Both the position numbers and the translations under genes were made by a program. From Gracilaria gracilis (Eukaryota > Rhodophyta > Florideophyceae > Gracilariales > Gracilariaceae): a stretch of DNA of 64,000 nucleotides. Below the pieces are notes generated by a model. The model was not told the origin of the DNA and ran no database searches. It worked only from the letters and a program-made list of their open reading frames with translations. Positions 9,983-18,387 of this stretch are shown here, one piece after another; the stretch's first letter is position 1, and each line of letters opens with the position of its first letter. The stretch lies in contig JARGSG010000001.1 of the NCBI GenBank assembly GCA_030374805.1, forward strand, positions 496,001-560,000, given 5' to 3'.

Positions 9983-11428
9983 ATGCAGGTCGCTGATTTC
10001 TTTTTCCAGGCTGATGGCCAAAACCATTTCAATGCCTCCAAAGCCGCCACCGACATCATTTCTTTGTTTGACATTGTCGGAGACCATGCCTCCGCCATTG
10101 ACAACATGTTCGTTCTTTTCTCAGGCTATCTTGTCTTCCTTATGCAATGTGGGTTTGCTATGCTCACTGCTGGGTCTGTCCGTACCAAGAACACCAAGAA
10201 CGTTCTTCTGAAGAATGTTTTAGATGCCTGCGTCGGTGCTCTCGCCTACTATCTCTTCGGTTGGGCTTTCGCTTACGGTCCGGGCGGAAATGCTCAGGGC
10301 TTCATTGGTGCTGGCAATTTTGCTCTCTCCAGCTATGACGGAACCCCATTCAGTGACTTCACCAGCTTCTTCTTTCAGTGGGCCTTTGCCGCCACTGCAG
10401 CCACTATTGTGTCTGGTTCTGTGGCTGAACGTACTTCCTTCTATGCCTACATGGGATATGCTTTCTTCCTCACTTCCTTCGTCTACCCAGTTGTGTCCCA
10501 CTGGGTCTGGGGCGGTGGATTCCTCTCCACTCTCTTCGGCCAAGGAATGATTGACTTTGCTGGTTGCTCTGTCGTCCATATGGTTGGTGGTTTTGCCGGT
10601 CTGGCTGGTGCTATCATTGTCGGCCCGCGTTTTGGACGTTTCAACTCTGATGGAAAGCCCATGCCTTTGCCTGGTCACTCTGCCACCCTTGCCACTCTCG
10701 GTACTTTCCTTCTCTGGTTCGGATGGTACGGTTTCAACCCGGGGTCTGCTCTTGGAATCACTGGTGGACTCTTCGAGACCGTTCAGCGTTGCGCCGTGAC
10801 TACCACTCTCGCCGCTGCCGTTGGTGGCCTTACCACTCTCGTTCTGAAGAAGGTTCTGGATCACTTCTTTGATCTTCTCTCAGTGCTTAATGGAATCCTC
10901 GCCGGTCTTGTCGCCATCACTGCCTCATGTGCTTTTGTTGACGTGTGGGCGGCAATTATCATTGGCTTTATTGGTGCTGTTGTCTACGTTGGCTCTGCCA
11001 CGCTCCTTCTTGCGTTCAAGATCGATGATCCTCTCGAGGCCTTCCCCATTCACGGTGCTACTGGTTTCTGGGGATGCCTTGCTGCTGGTTTCTTCAACCG
11101 CAAGGCAGCTCAAGAAGTTGCTGGTTTCGACAACCCTGGTGCTGGTGTCATTGATGGTTCTGGAAGGCTTTTGTTGACCAACTTCGTCGGCTGCCTTATC
11201 ATTATCATCTGGGTCCTTGTTCTCCTTATTCCGTTTTTCCTTATCCTCAAGGTGGCCGGTATCCTACGTATCTCCCGTGAGGAGGAACTTATTGGAAACG
11301 ATATCTCCAAGCACGGTGGTGTCGCCTATCCGGATGATGCTGTCGATGTTGCCGCTGATGCTGCCAGAAAGGACATGGACTCTTTGGCTATGGATCCGGG
11401 AGCTCCGACAGATGTTGATAAGGTCTAA
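9983..11428 (+). CDS. AMT1-type ammonium transporter (copy A)
   Basis: A 481-aa single-exon membrane protein of the Amt/Mep/Rh superfamily, AMT1 subgroup, expected in the plasma membrane with about 11 transmembrane helices. Diagnostic stretches are MLTAGSVRTKNTKNVLLKN, DFAGCSVVHMVGGFAGLAG and FLLWFGWYGFNPGS. The twin-histidine pore residues fall in SVVHMVGG and PIHGATGFWG. The cytosolic tail contains EEELIGNDISKHGGVAYP. In plant AMT1 proteins this position is a phosphorylated Thr that closes the trimer; here it is Ser, so similar control is possible (inference). Codon use is strongly biased to C-ending codons, as in highly expressed genes. The paralogue copy B is encoded tail to tail 4.5 kb away. 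Copy A lacks the longer N-terminus and the proline-rich C-terminus of copy B. Confidence 0.95.
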   Translation: MQVADFFFQADGQNHFNASKAATDIISLFDIVGDHASAIDNMFVLFSGYLVFLMQCGFAMLTAGSVRTKNTKNVLLKNVLDACVGALAYYLFGWAFAYGPGGNAQGFIGAGNFALSSYDGTPFSDFTSFFFQWAFAATAATIVSGSVAERTSFYAYMGYAFFLTSFVYPVVSHWVWGGGFLSTLFGQGMIDFAGCSVVHMVGGFAGLAGAIIVGPRFGRFNSDGKPMPLPGHSATLATLGTFLLWFGWYGFNPGSALGITGGLFETVQRCAVTTTLAAAVGGLTTLVLKKVLDHFFDLLSVLNGILAGLVAITASCAFVDVWAAIIIGFIGAVVYVGSATLLLAFKIDDPLEAFPIHGATGFWGCLAAGFFNRKAAQEVAGFDNPGAGVIDGSGRLLLTNFVGCLIIIIWVLVLLIPFFLILKVAGILRISREEELIGNDISKHGGVAYPDDAVDVAADAARKDMDSLAMDPGAPTDVDKV

Positions 11429-12924
11429 GCGTTTTGCACATTACATTCTGCTTCACGACCACTGCCGTCTTTTGGTCTGACCTACTAACTCAGTAAACTG
11501 TGCATTTTTTTCGCCAGCACTGGTTTCAATCCTATTTTTGCCATATACAGGATGGTATGCTTCAAGGCTACTGATGGGAATGCATTTGGATTCTGGAGTT
11601 CCCACTTCTTGCGGTTTAATTGGAACGACCATGACAATGACTATCTCTTGGAACTGTTGCTACGATGGGTCAATCCCCAAGAGTTTGACATATACTGCTC
11701 ATTTTATTCCACATTCAGATGGAAACGAAACAAAGCCCACAGTGGTCCCCAAGCTGCAAAGAACTGTTCCAAGTTCTCTGAACAGACACTGTCATAAAAA
11801 CAATGAACTCCGGGACTGTAATCCCTGTCCATACATTTACAAGTAGACCAAGTATACGTAGAGGCAACACATGCGATAATTCATTCCCAGAACCTTCTCT
11901 GCCCAGTCCGGACTCTCTTCTTCCATCAACCCAATTTGGATACGATGCCCCGATCTTGTTGGGACTGCAGTGCAAAGAAGATTCAATGCTTCGAAATCTT
12001 CAGTCTTTCAGGGCCGATAATATCGTTACAGCACAAAGGTACAGCGGTACAGCTTTTATGATTCCTCACTGGCAACTCACAGTAGATTTCAGATTGCTTT
12101 CTACATGAGGTGTCTGGACCTTGGGGCCCTTGTAGCGATGGGCCATGAGTCTTCCGAAATCTACGCTTACATTGAGTCTCGAAATCCTCTGTGTAGCGTA
12201 CAGGAATGAGTTTCATAATGTCTGTACGGCTAAAGATTCCTGCTATGGTATGAACTGCGGCACAGGTGAAGTTCACGAGGTTCTCCTCCGTCAGAAGCGC
12301 CAGCATTTCTAACCTTGCTGACGTCGAAGATGTTTCTAAGATTATCTACCTTCACTGATGGGGGTCGTTCAAAGAAGGTCTGGGCTGCCTAACTAGGCTA
12401 GTAGGGAACTGTATTCGAGCGAATACTCTTATGGAATATATCAATTATCAATTATTAGAACAACGATATTGCTTAGCAAAACAAGAAGTCTGAGGAACAT
12501 CACAAATATCCCTAATGCAGCATTTTAAGGTTCAACATAGTGAACCTAACATGTTTCAATGTAGAAGAAGTACATGTGATGTCCCGTATCGGTTGTAAAG
12601 GCTCATAAGGAAAGTAGATGACTGCTACAATGTTGTCACCAACGATGGAGCCATTTGCCGGATTCTGCTACCGTCGGCATGAAGCTGCTACGATTATTAC
12701 TACACTGGCTGGATACTGAAGTTCGTTGTGAAACAGTACACGTCTGAAATCCTTCTTGGTTCGTTTGCTTCTACGTCAGTCTCGCTACGGTCGGTTCTTA
12801 TAGACAAATAAACGGCCTTTCGTCCTTCCGATTGTCTCGTAAACCTGGAAGATTCCTTCAGCATTTGTCTCTACGTCGCTTCTCTTGCATTTCGAGTAGC
12901 TAAGTTTGAGAGGCCTAGCGCTAG
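11429..12924. other. Intergenic between AMT-A and the Uma2 locus
   Basis: About 1.5 kb with no supported gene. Open frames of 80-107 codons occur on both strands but match nothing and have no clear codon bias. A perfect short palindrome (GTATTCG-AG-CGAATAC) lies at 12411-12426. The sequence GGGGTCGTTCAAA at 12361-12373 resembles GGGGTCGCTCAAA at 14500-14512, on the other side of the Uma2 gene. Confidence 0.45.
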
Positions 12925-13317
12925 TCATACGGACGCGCTTTGATAATAAGGCTTATGAGAAGCCTCGCGCAAGCCAGGAAGCTTCGCGGCGCTGTGCATT
13001 GCTACCGCGAAGATGGAGGCAATTATGAGAAATGTCTCGCGTTGGCTATGCGGCCATGCCTTGAAAGGAAGAAGACGGTGATATGCCTCAAAGCGATATG
13101 GTGATCTGGAACCAAGAGGAAAATCGTAGAGTGGCCATGCTTCAGTTCGGCGCAAGGTATAAAGATGAAGCACGACGGCAGCAGCAACGACGACGAACAT
13201 CACAGTGCTACTGGTAATGACGACGACGCGGCAACGCAGAGCATGAGGCATAGAAACAGCGCCTTGATGTAGCAAGACGCTACACCGAGAGATGCAAAAG
13301 ACGAGAAAGGCGCACAT
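12925..13317 (-). CDS. Possible small membrane protein (hypothetical), same frame as Uma2
   Basis: 130 aa from the first in-frame ATG (13317). The frame stays open without a stop all the way up to the Uma2 stop codon at 13429, so 167 codons are open. Three hydrophobic stretches are visible: one around LNGLYVLTLIMCAFLVF (partly before the ATG), a Val/Ala-rich one of about 23 residues, and FLIIASIFAVAMHSAA. The region between the last two is rich in Arg, Pro and Tyr. I do not recognise a family. It could be a real short gene, a 3' exon, a readthrough extension of the Uma2 gene, or chance. The regular hydrophobic pattern argues for coding; the lack of an ATG before the first helix argues against a standalone gene. 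Confidence 0.3.
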   Translation of the reverse strand: MCAFLVFCISRCSVLLHQGAVSMPHALRCRVVVITSSTVMFVVVAAAVVLHLYTLRRTEAWPLYDFPLGSRSPYRFEAYHRLLPFKAWPHSQRETFLIIASIFAVAMHSAAKLPGLREASHKPYYQSASV

Positions 13318-13428
13318 GATGAGCGTGAGCACGTACAGGCCGTTGAGTGAGCAGATGGGAAGTTGGAGGTGATTGCGCTCAGAAGCAGTCGTTCGCTTCC
13401 AATGAACACCAGTTTCATGGTATTTGGG

Positions 13429-13998
13429 TCAAGTAAACACCTCGGCAACATTTACCCGACAGTCTGGAAAGGCAGCCGGGGCAATGCGGCCACTCGAGAC
13501 GGTTTCATCATGTCTGTAACAATTTCCTTCAGGGTTTCGAAGGACCCGCACGTTACGCTGCATGATATCGACAATCCAATATTCTTGAATACCTTCGGAA
13601 GCGTACAGCTTAAATTTCGTTGTGCTGTCCTTGCGGAGGTTGGCCTGGGATACTTCGGCTACAAAGAAGACTTCAGCTGGTGAGGGATGACGTTCGGAGT
13701 AATCGTTGACGTCTCCCGACACAACAGCGATGTCCGGCTCCGGTTCCGAGTCACTGAGTGTAATCGGACCGGCCATGCGAACGTGCACGTGGTTGCGGAG
13801 TTGTTTTAAAAGTGTATCGTTGAGTAACCATACGGTTCCGAAATGCTTCGGTGATTGGGGAGCCATGGCGAGAAGCATTCCATGGATGAGTTCGACGCGA
13901 CGGTCGTCCAGAAAGCCAGTTTGAATCAAATCGTGATAGTCGTCGACAGTCCAACACACAAGGTCATTGTTTTCAGCTACTGAGCTCGAAAGCGCCAT
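13429..13998 (-). CDS. Uma2-type (DUF820) PD-(D/E)XK nuclease-like protein
   Basis: 189 aa from the ATG at 13998; the frame is open further up to a GTG at 14166 with a basic, aromatic-rich leader that has no ATG. The protein is a full-length Uma2/DUF820 domain: DYHDLIQTGFLDDRRVELIHG near the N-terminus, PEPDIAVVSG with Asp89, VAEVS with Glu115, a downstream KDSTTKFKLYA with Lys128/130, then GIQEYWIVD and AAFPD. These residues fit the PD-(D/E)XK nuclease core, so a metal-dependent nuclease fold seems intact. The family is very abundant in cyanobacteria and other bacteria, usually in many copies of poorly known role, and is unusual in a nuclear genome. I infer transfer from a bacterium, probably a cyanobacterium. 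If the upstream leader is translated from a spliced start it could be an organelle transit peptide. It lies alone between the two AMT genes. Confidence 0.8.
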   Translation of the reverse strand: MALSSSVAENNDLVCWTVDDYHDLIQTGFLDDRRVELIHGMLLAMAPQSPKHFGTVWLLNDTLLKQLRNHVHVRMAGPITLSDSEPEPDIAVVSGDVNDYSERHPSPAEVFFVAEVSQANLRKDSTTKFKLYASEGIQEYWIVDIMQRNVRVLRNPEGNCYRHDETVSSGRIAPAAFPDCRVNVAEVFT

Positions 13999-15966
13999 GC
14001 GGGGTATGGCCCTAGTGCGAAAGTATGGCGTTGGATGAAACCGGTGCTGCAAAAAAAAACAGGCACGGGCGCATGGCGAGGCCGCCACCAGAAGACTCCT
14101 TGAACGAAGCACCTGCTTGATGATTTGTAGTGCATCGCTTGAAGAATTTGGGCGAGGTTGCGACACTGGGATGACGATAAAAGGCGACGGGGCGACGACG
14201 GAGGGAGCAGCAAAGAAGGGGAGAGTGTTTTCGCGTTGCTGTAGTGGAAAGATGGAAGAGTCAAGCGGAGGTTTGTTACAAATTGCAGTGAGTCTTGTTA
14301 TACTTTCCTATCTATCTGTGCGTGCTTCACGAGGTTCTGTTTGAAGGCAGCACATAGATTAGGCTTTGGGTGAGGCTTGGAGAGTCAAGTCTCACCCCGA
14401 ATCGGGGTGAGCTTGATGATGATGATGACTTTGTTTAGGCCCTTTCTACGAAGGTAGATATGGACATGGACAAATAAATTGTCCATTGTCCACAATACTG
14501 GGGTCGCTCAAAAGGGCCGACGGGCGCTCACAGTGCGTAGATAGATTCTCCGCCGGCCGCTCAAAAGCGACCCCAGAAGGGACAGTGCAGACGTTCTATC
14601 AGATTTGTTTCAAAATTTCGCTTTGTAATATGTATTAATTTTAAATTTTTGTCGGGTACAACGGTAACGGTACCCAGCGGTCTCTCGTCATTCAGAATTA
14701 CGCCAAGGTCACGCGTTGCGTGTGCCTAACTCTAGAGCTAGGAGGCTTTGTCTCTGTGTGATCTCAAGACATGTCCCTTTAATAAATCTCAAGCGAGGCT
14801 GGCCACGAGAATTTGACGAGATGAAACATGTGAAGTACAACGGTAGGGGAGGAAGCGTGAACTGCATCGTACAGCCAGATACAGCTCCGGCACGTAATGT
14901 TAGATACAGCAACACCTCACGATTCGTGAGGACATGCGTTTCTTTCATCGGTTTCAATCTCACTGGGAACAAGCACATCACAGCCATATACTCCTTGACG
15001 AATTGTTGGGGTGACTCGGAGCGGAGCCTCCAGCAAATCCGAGCCCGCGAAGTCTGCCAAAAAGAATTCTGACCGTTTTTGAGTAATGGAAATTCCGTTC
15101 ACCCAGATCGTAGATACAGTAACTTGACGCCAGTGTGCCGTCTTGTGCCGTGATGGTCAGACGGTACGTCAGAGCTTCCTAGCTAGCTAGGGTTAACTCT
15201 CTTTCCTCCGTCTCCCGGTCACACTTCTTGCATTCATAGATATCATACAGATGCAATGATGCCATATCTTTTTCGTGTCGAATAAATTCATGTCCCAATT
15301 TCCGAGCCCCATCATTAGGACTGGCGGCAGTGCCGAAAAGCAGTGGCATGCAGTTATGATACTTTTCAACATGCGCGCGCATGCATCCGAGGTTATAAAA
15401 CTTTATATTACAGGCTAACGTTCGAGGCTCGGTGCACTATCTACAGTGGTTTTAGACAAATTCTATGGAAGGCAGTATTCTAGACTACGACGCAAAAACA
15501 GAGCATCTCTAATCCCCTAATCTCAAAGGAACTCTTGAGCTGTGCACCGAGCAATGCCGAGCCCGCAATAGCAGAAGCTGGCCCAAGCTGGTGTACAGAA
15601 TACCCATCGAACCGAACGCCCTCATGCGAACATCATGGGCACATTTCCGCTTGGTAGAGGCTAACAGGTAGTTAAAGATTGGGATTGCTTTGGAAAGCAC
15701 AGAACAGATCATGTCCTCTATTTACGAAAACTGAATGAACTCCGGCGACGGATCTTTGTCATATCCGATGTGCGAACAAGGCACCTGAGGAAGAGAGGGG
15801 CTGGAAACAACACAGACGTGCGTTGTGACCTCAAACAACTACCTTCGAATGTGTACAAGAGTGACGAACCAAACAACTTCCGCATCAGACATAACGAAAA
15901 AAACGACACTGGTCGAACGGAGCCTGACTACCAACTCATAAGGCACTACTCGTAAATTATTGCATT
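13999..15966. other. Intergenic between Uma2 and AMT-B
   Basis: Nearly 2 kb without a supported gene. The left part carries the possible upstream leader of Uma2 (to 14166) and the hairpin cluster at 14391-14574. The rest contains only short open frames on both strands with no recognisable product. An AT-rich stretch lies at about 14600-14660. Confidence 0.45.
14391..14574. repeat. Cluster of nested inverted repeats
   Basis: Several stems lie within 184 bp. At 14391-14411 CTCACCCCGA and TCGGGGTGAG form a perfect 10-bp stem around one A. At 14461-14492 TGGACATGGACAA pairs with TTGTCCATTGTCCA, with one bulge. GGCCCTTT at 14438-14445 pairs with AAAGGGCC at 14511-14518. GGGGTCGCT at 14500-14508 pairs with AGCGACCCC at 14566-14574, and GCTCAAAAG occurs twice inside it. 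A (GAT)n run lies beside the first stem. It could be a decayed foldback element or a structured RNA; nothing shows which. Confidence 0.6.
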
Positions 15967-17508
15967 TCACACAGGTTGACTTGGCTCCTCCTCAACAGGC
16001 ATAGGCGCCGGTGGCATCTTCAAACTGTCATCCATTCCTAGATGGTCAATTTCAAGGGCAGCTTGCTTCTCTGCTGCAACAGTAGCATCAAGAGGATAGG
16101 CCACACCTCCATGCTTCGATACATCATTTCCAATGATTTCTTCTTCCGGACTGATGCGTAGAATACCAATACACTTCATGGCAAGGAACAAAGGTAGAAT
16201 CCAACCAACCGTCCACAGAGCAATCACGACAACAGCAGCCAAGTTAGCGCCCAACAGACGCCCACCACCACCGTAGAATCCGCCATGGTAGTTGCCATCA
16301 CCTCCAACGGGTTCGAATACGAATTCCTGGTACTCGCGAACATTGAACAGGCCAGGAGCAAGTGCACCCCAAGCGCCAGCAGCTCCGTGGATTGGGAAGG
16401 CTTCCAACGGGTCATCAATCTTAAACTTGAGCAAAATCATGGCAGCAAAAATGTAAACCATCGCACCAATGGCACCAACAACGATGGCAATGTATGGGTG
16501 AACAAATGCGCAGCAAGCGGTGACAGACACGAGACCGGCGAGAATGCCGTTGAGGCAGGCAAGAAGATCAAAAATGTGATCCCGAAGTTTGATAACAATA
16601 AGCGTGACGACGCCTCCAGTTGCTCCTGCGAGTGTAGTAGTCACCGCACAACGCTCGGCTACGATGTAACCACCACCTGACAGTTGAAGAGCAGAACCAG
16701 GGTTGAAACCATACCATCCGAACCAGAGAAGGAAAGTACCCAAAGTGGCAAGCGTGGCGGAATGACCGGGGATGGGAACGACTTTTCCTTCAGAATCAAA
16801 ACGTCCAAGGCGTGGTCCGACTACAATCGCACCAACTAGACCGGCAAAACCACCTACCATATGAACCACGGAACAACCCGCAAAGTCAATTGTACCGGCA
16901 TCAACTTCCTCACCAGCACCGTTTGTGAGAGTGTAAATCTGAGACAGCCAGCCGCCTCCCCACACCCAGTGCGATACAACAGGGTAGATAAAGGAAGTAA
17001 GAAAGAATGCATAGGCCATATAGGCGTAGAAACTGGTTCTCTCAGCAACAGACCCAGACACAATGGTGGCAGCGGTAGCCGCAAAGGCCCATTGGAAAAA
17101 GAAATCATGGAAACCGTTCTCGGAAGTAACTCCAAAGCCCTTTGACAGGGCGTAATTGCCGGTTCCAATGAATTGGCGGGCGCCTGTTGGGTCTTCACCG
17201 TATGCAAATGCATAGCCGAATAAATAGTAGGCAAGAGCACCGACGCAAGCATCAAGAACGTTCTTCAGAAGCACGTTCTTGGTGTTCTTGGAACGGACAG
17301 AACCCGCGGTGAGCATTGCGAAGCCAGCCTGCATGAGGAAAACCAGGTAACCGGAGAGCAGCACGAAGAATACATCCAGGGCAGTTTCGGTGTTGATGGA
17401 ACGCTGCTCAATTTCACGGACTAGGTTGACGAGGAAGTTGACGTTGAGGTTCCTGTCTTCGCGCAAGAACTCCGAAAGCGGTCTTAGGGATTCTAATCTA
17501 CCAGCCAT
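15967..17508 (-). CDS. AMT1-type ammonium transporter (copy B)
   Basis: 513 aa from the ATG at 17508; the GTG further up at 17535 was not used. It has the same diagnostic blocks as copy A: MLTAGSVRSKNTKNVLLKN, DFAGCSVVHMVGGFAGLVG, FLLWFGWYGFNPGS and the pore His in FPIHGAAGAWG. The cytosolic tail has EEEIIGNDVSKHGGVAYP, again with Ser at the position of the regulatory Thr of plant AMT1. It differs from copy A by a longer N-terminus, a small insertion after SHWVWGGGW (tryptophan-glycine loop, then about 15 polar residues), a glycine-rich loop (HGGFYGGGGRLLG) late in the protein and a tail rich in Pro and Glu. These differences show an old duplication, not a recent copy. Expected in the plasma membrane for NH4+ uptake. 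Its divergent neighbour upstream is the ABC1 kinase gene. Confidence 0.95.
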   Translation of the reverse strand: MAGRLESLRPLSEFLREDRNLNVNFLVNLVREIEQRSINTETALDVFFVLLSGYLVFLMQAGFAMLTAGSVRSKNTKNVLLKNVLDACVGALAYYLFGYAFAYGEDPTGARQFIGTGNYALSKGFGVTSENGFHDFFFQWAFAATAATIVSGSVAERTSFYAYMAYAFFLTSFIYPVVSHWVWGGGWLSQIYTLTNGAGEEVDAGTIDFAGCSVVHMVGGFAGLVGAIVVGPRLGRFDSEGKVVPIPGHSATLATLGTFLLWFGWYGFNPGSALQLSGGGYIVAERCAVTTTLAGATGGVVTLIVIKLRDHIFDLLACLNGILAGLVSVTACCAFVHPYIAIVVGAIGAMVYIFAAMILLKFKIDDPLEAFPIHGAAGAWGALAPGLFNVREYQEFVFEPVGGDGNYHGGFYGGGGRLLGANLAAVVVIALWTVGWILPLFLAMKCIGILRISPEEEIIGNDVSKHGGVAYPLDATVAAEKQAALEIDHLGMDDSLKMPPAPMPVEEEPSQPV

Positions 17509-18387
17509 GGCGAGATGTGTTGAGGGTGGGCGCACAGGAAGCGCAGAAGTGGCGGTGGACAGAAGCGGGAACTCGGTCGGGGAGCAGTTACAGGTGGACG
17601 GCGGCGACTGTCGGTTAAGTGTTGGAAGAGAGGGGCCCTAGAGAGGAGGACACTAGTAGACAGGAGAGGACTGCAACGTACTGCGGAGTCGCGAGACGAG
17701 GAGGGAGAAAGGCAGCGGAAGACAGAGGAGCGCCACGGACGCCTTATAAGCGTGTACCGTTGGTAGCGCTCCGTGGAGGAGATAACGGCGCGCAGCCCGT
17801 CGATCCGAAACGGCGTGGCTCAAAAAGGCGCGTACGCCAAAAAAGGCGTGCCTCCGCGCGCCCGCGCAGTTCCGCGCGCGCGAGGCGCAGGCGGCTGCAC
17901 CACATCATTGGCGAGACGGCGTGGCTGGCGCGCGACGCGCACTTCGCCGTGCGTTCGTGCCGCCGCTTCACGCTGTAAATTGGCACGCGCGCCTTCGCTC
18001 GTCACGCGGTAAACTCCTACAGTATCGTCTCCCCTGACGATAGACGTGCCGCGCCACGCACGCGCCGGATCTATTTGCCTTCCGTTACGTCGGCATGCGA
18101 CGTATAGTTGAGCTCCATCCATAACGTGGCGGCGTGCACACGTGTGTTCGTGGACCCATTTCGTTTTCGGTCGCGCTCCCTCGCCCCCTTCCTGTGCTTC
18201 GTGCACGTGTGGTGCGCGGCGGGTGCATGTCATTGACGGCGCATGCGGACCCGACCGTAGATTGTCCTTTCGTAGATACAAGGGTAGGAACGTTACCAAC
18301 CAACGGGTATCTACGCGAGATGCGCACGTCGCTTGCCCGCCCGACATCGCCGGTACGACGCCGTGTCGCCGCTCGCTCCGGAGTTCC
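17509..18387. other. Divergent region AMT-B / ABC1 kinase with GC-rich island
   Basis: 879 bp. Next to AMT-B (about 17520-17740) the plus strand is G/A-rich, so the AMT-B leader is pyrimidine-rich on its own strand, as for AMT-A. From about 17790 to 18060 there is a GCGCGC-dense island containing CGCTGTAAATTGGC at 17971-17984. Open frames across it are composition artefacts. An open frame continues upstream of the kinase ATG to a GTG at 18142. Confidence 0.45.
17743..17748 (-). promoter_or_regulatory. TATA-like box upstream of AMT-B
   Basis: TATAAG on the minus strand, 235 bp before the AMT-B ATG, followed on that strand by a pyrimidine-rich leader. The assignment rests only on sequence and position. 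Confidence 0.3.

Noticed and set aside
10220-10864. 214-codon minus-strand frame inside AMT-A
   Set aside because: Antisense shadow of a clear ammonium transporter.
14170-14470. TACCTTCGTAGA-like motif as a dispersed element
   Set aside because: Similar short strings occur near 190, 14450, 18270, 25470 and 36730, but they are too short and variable to separate from chance.
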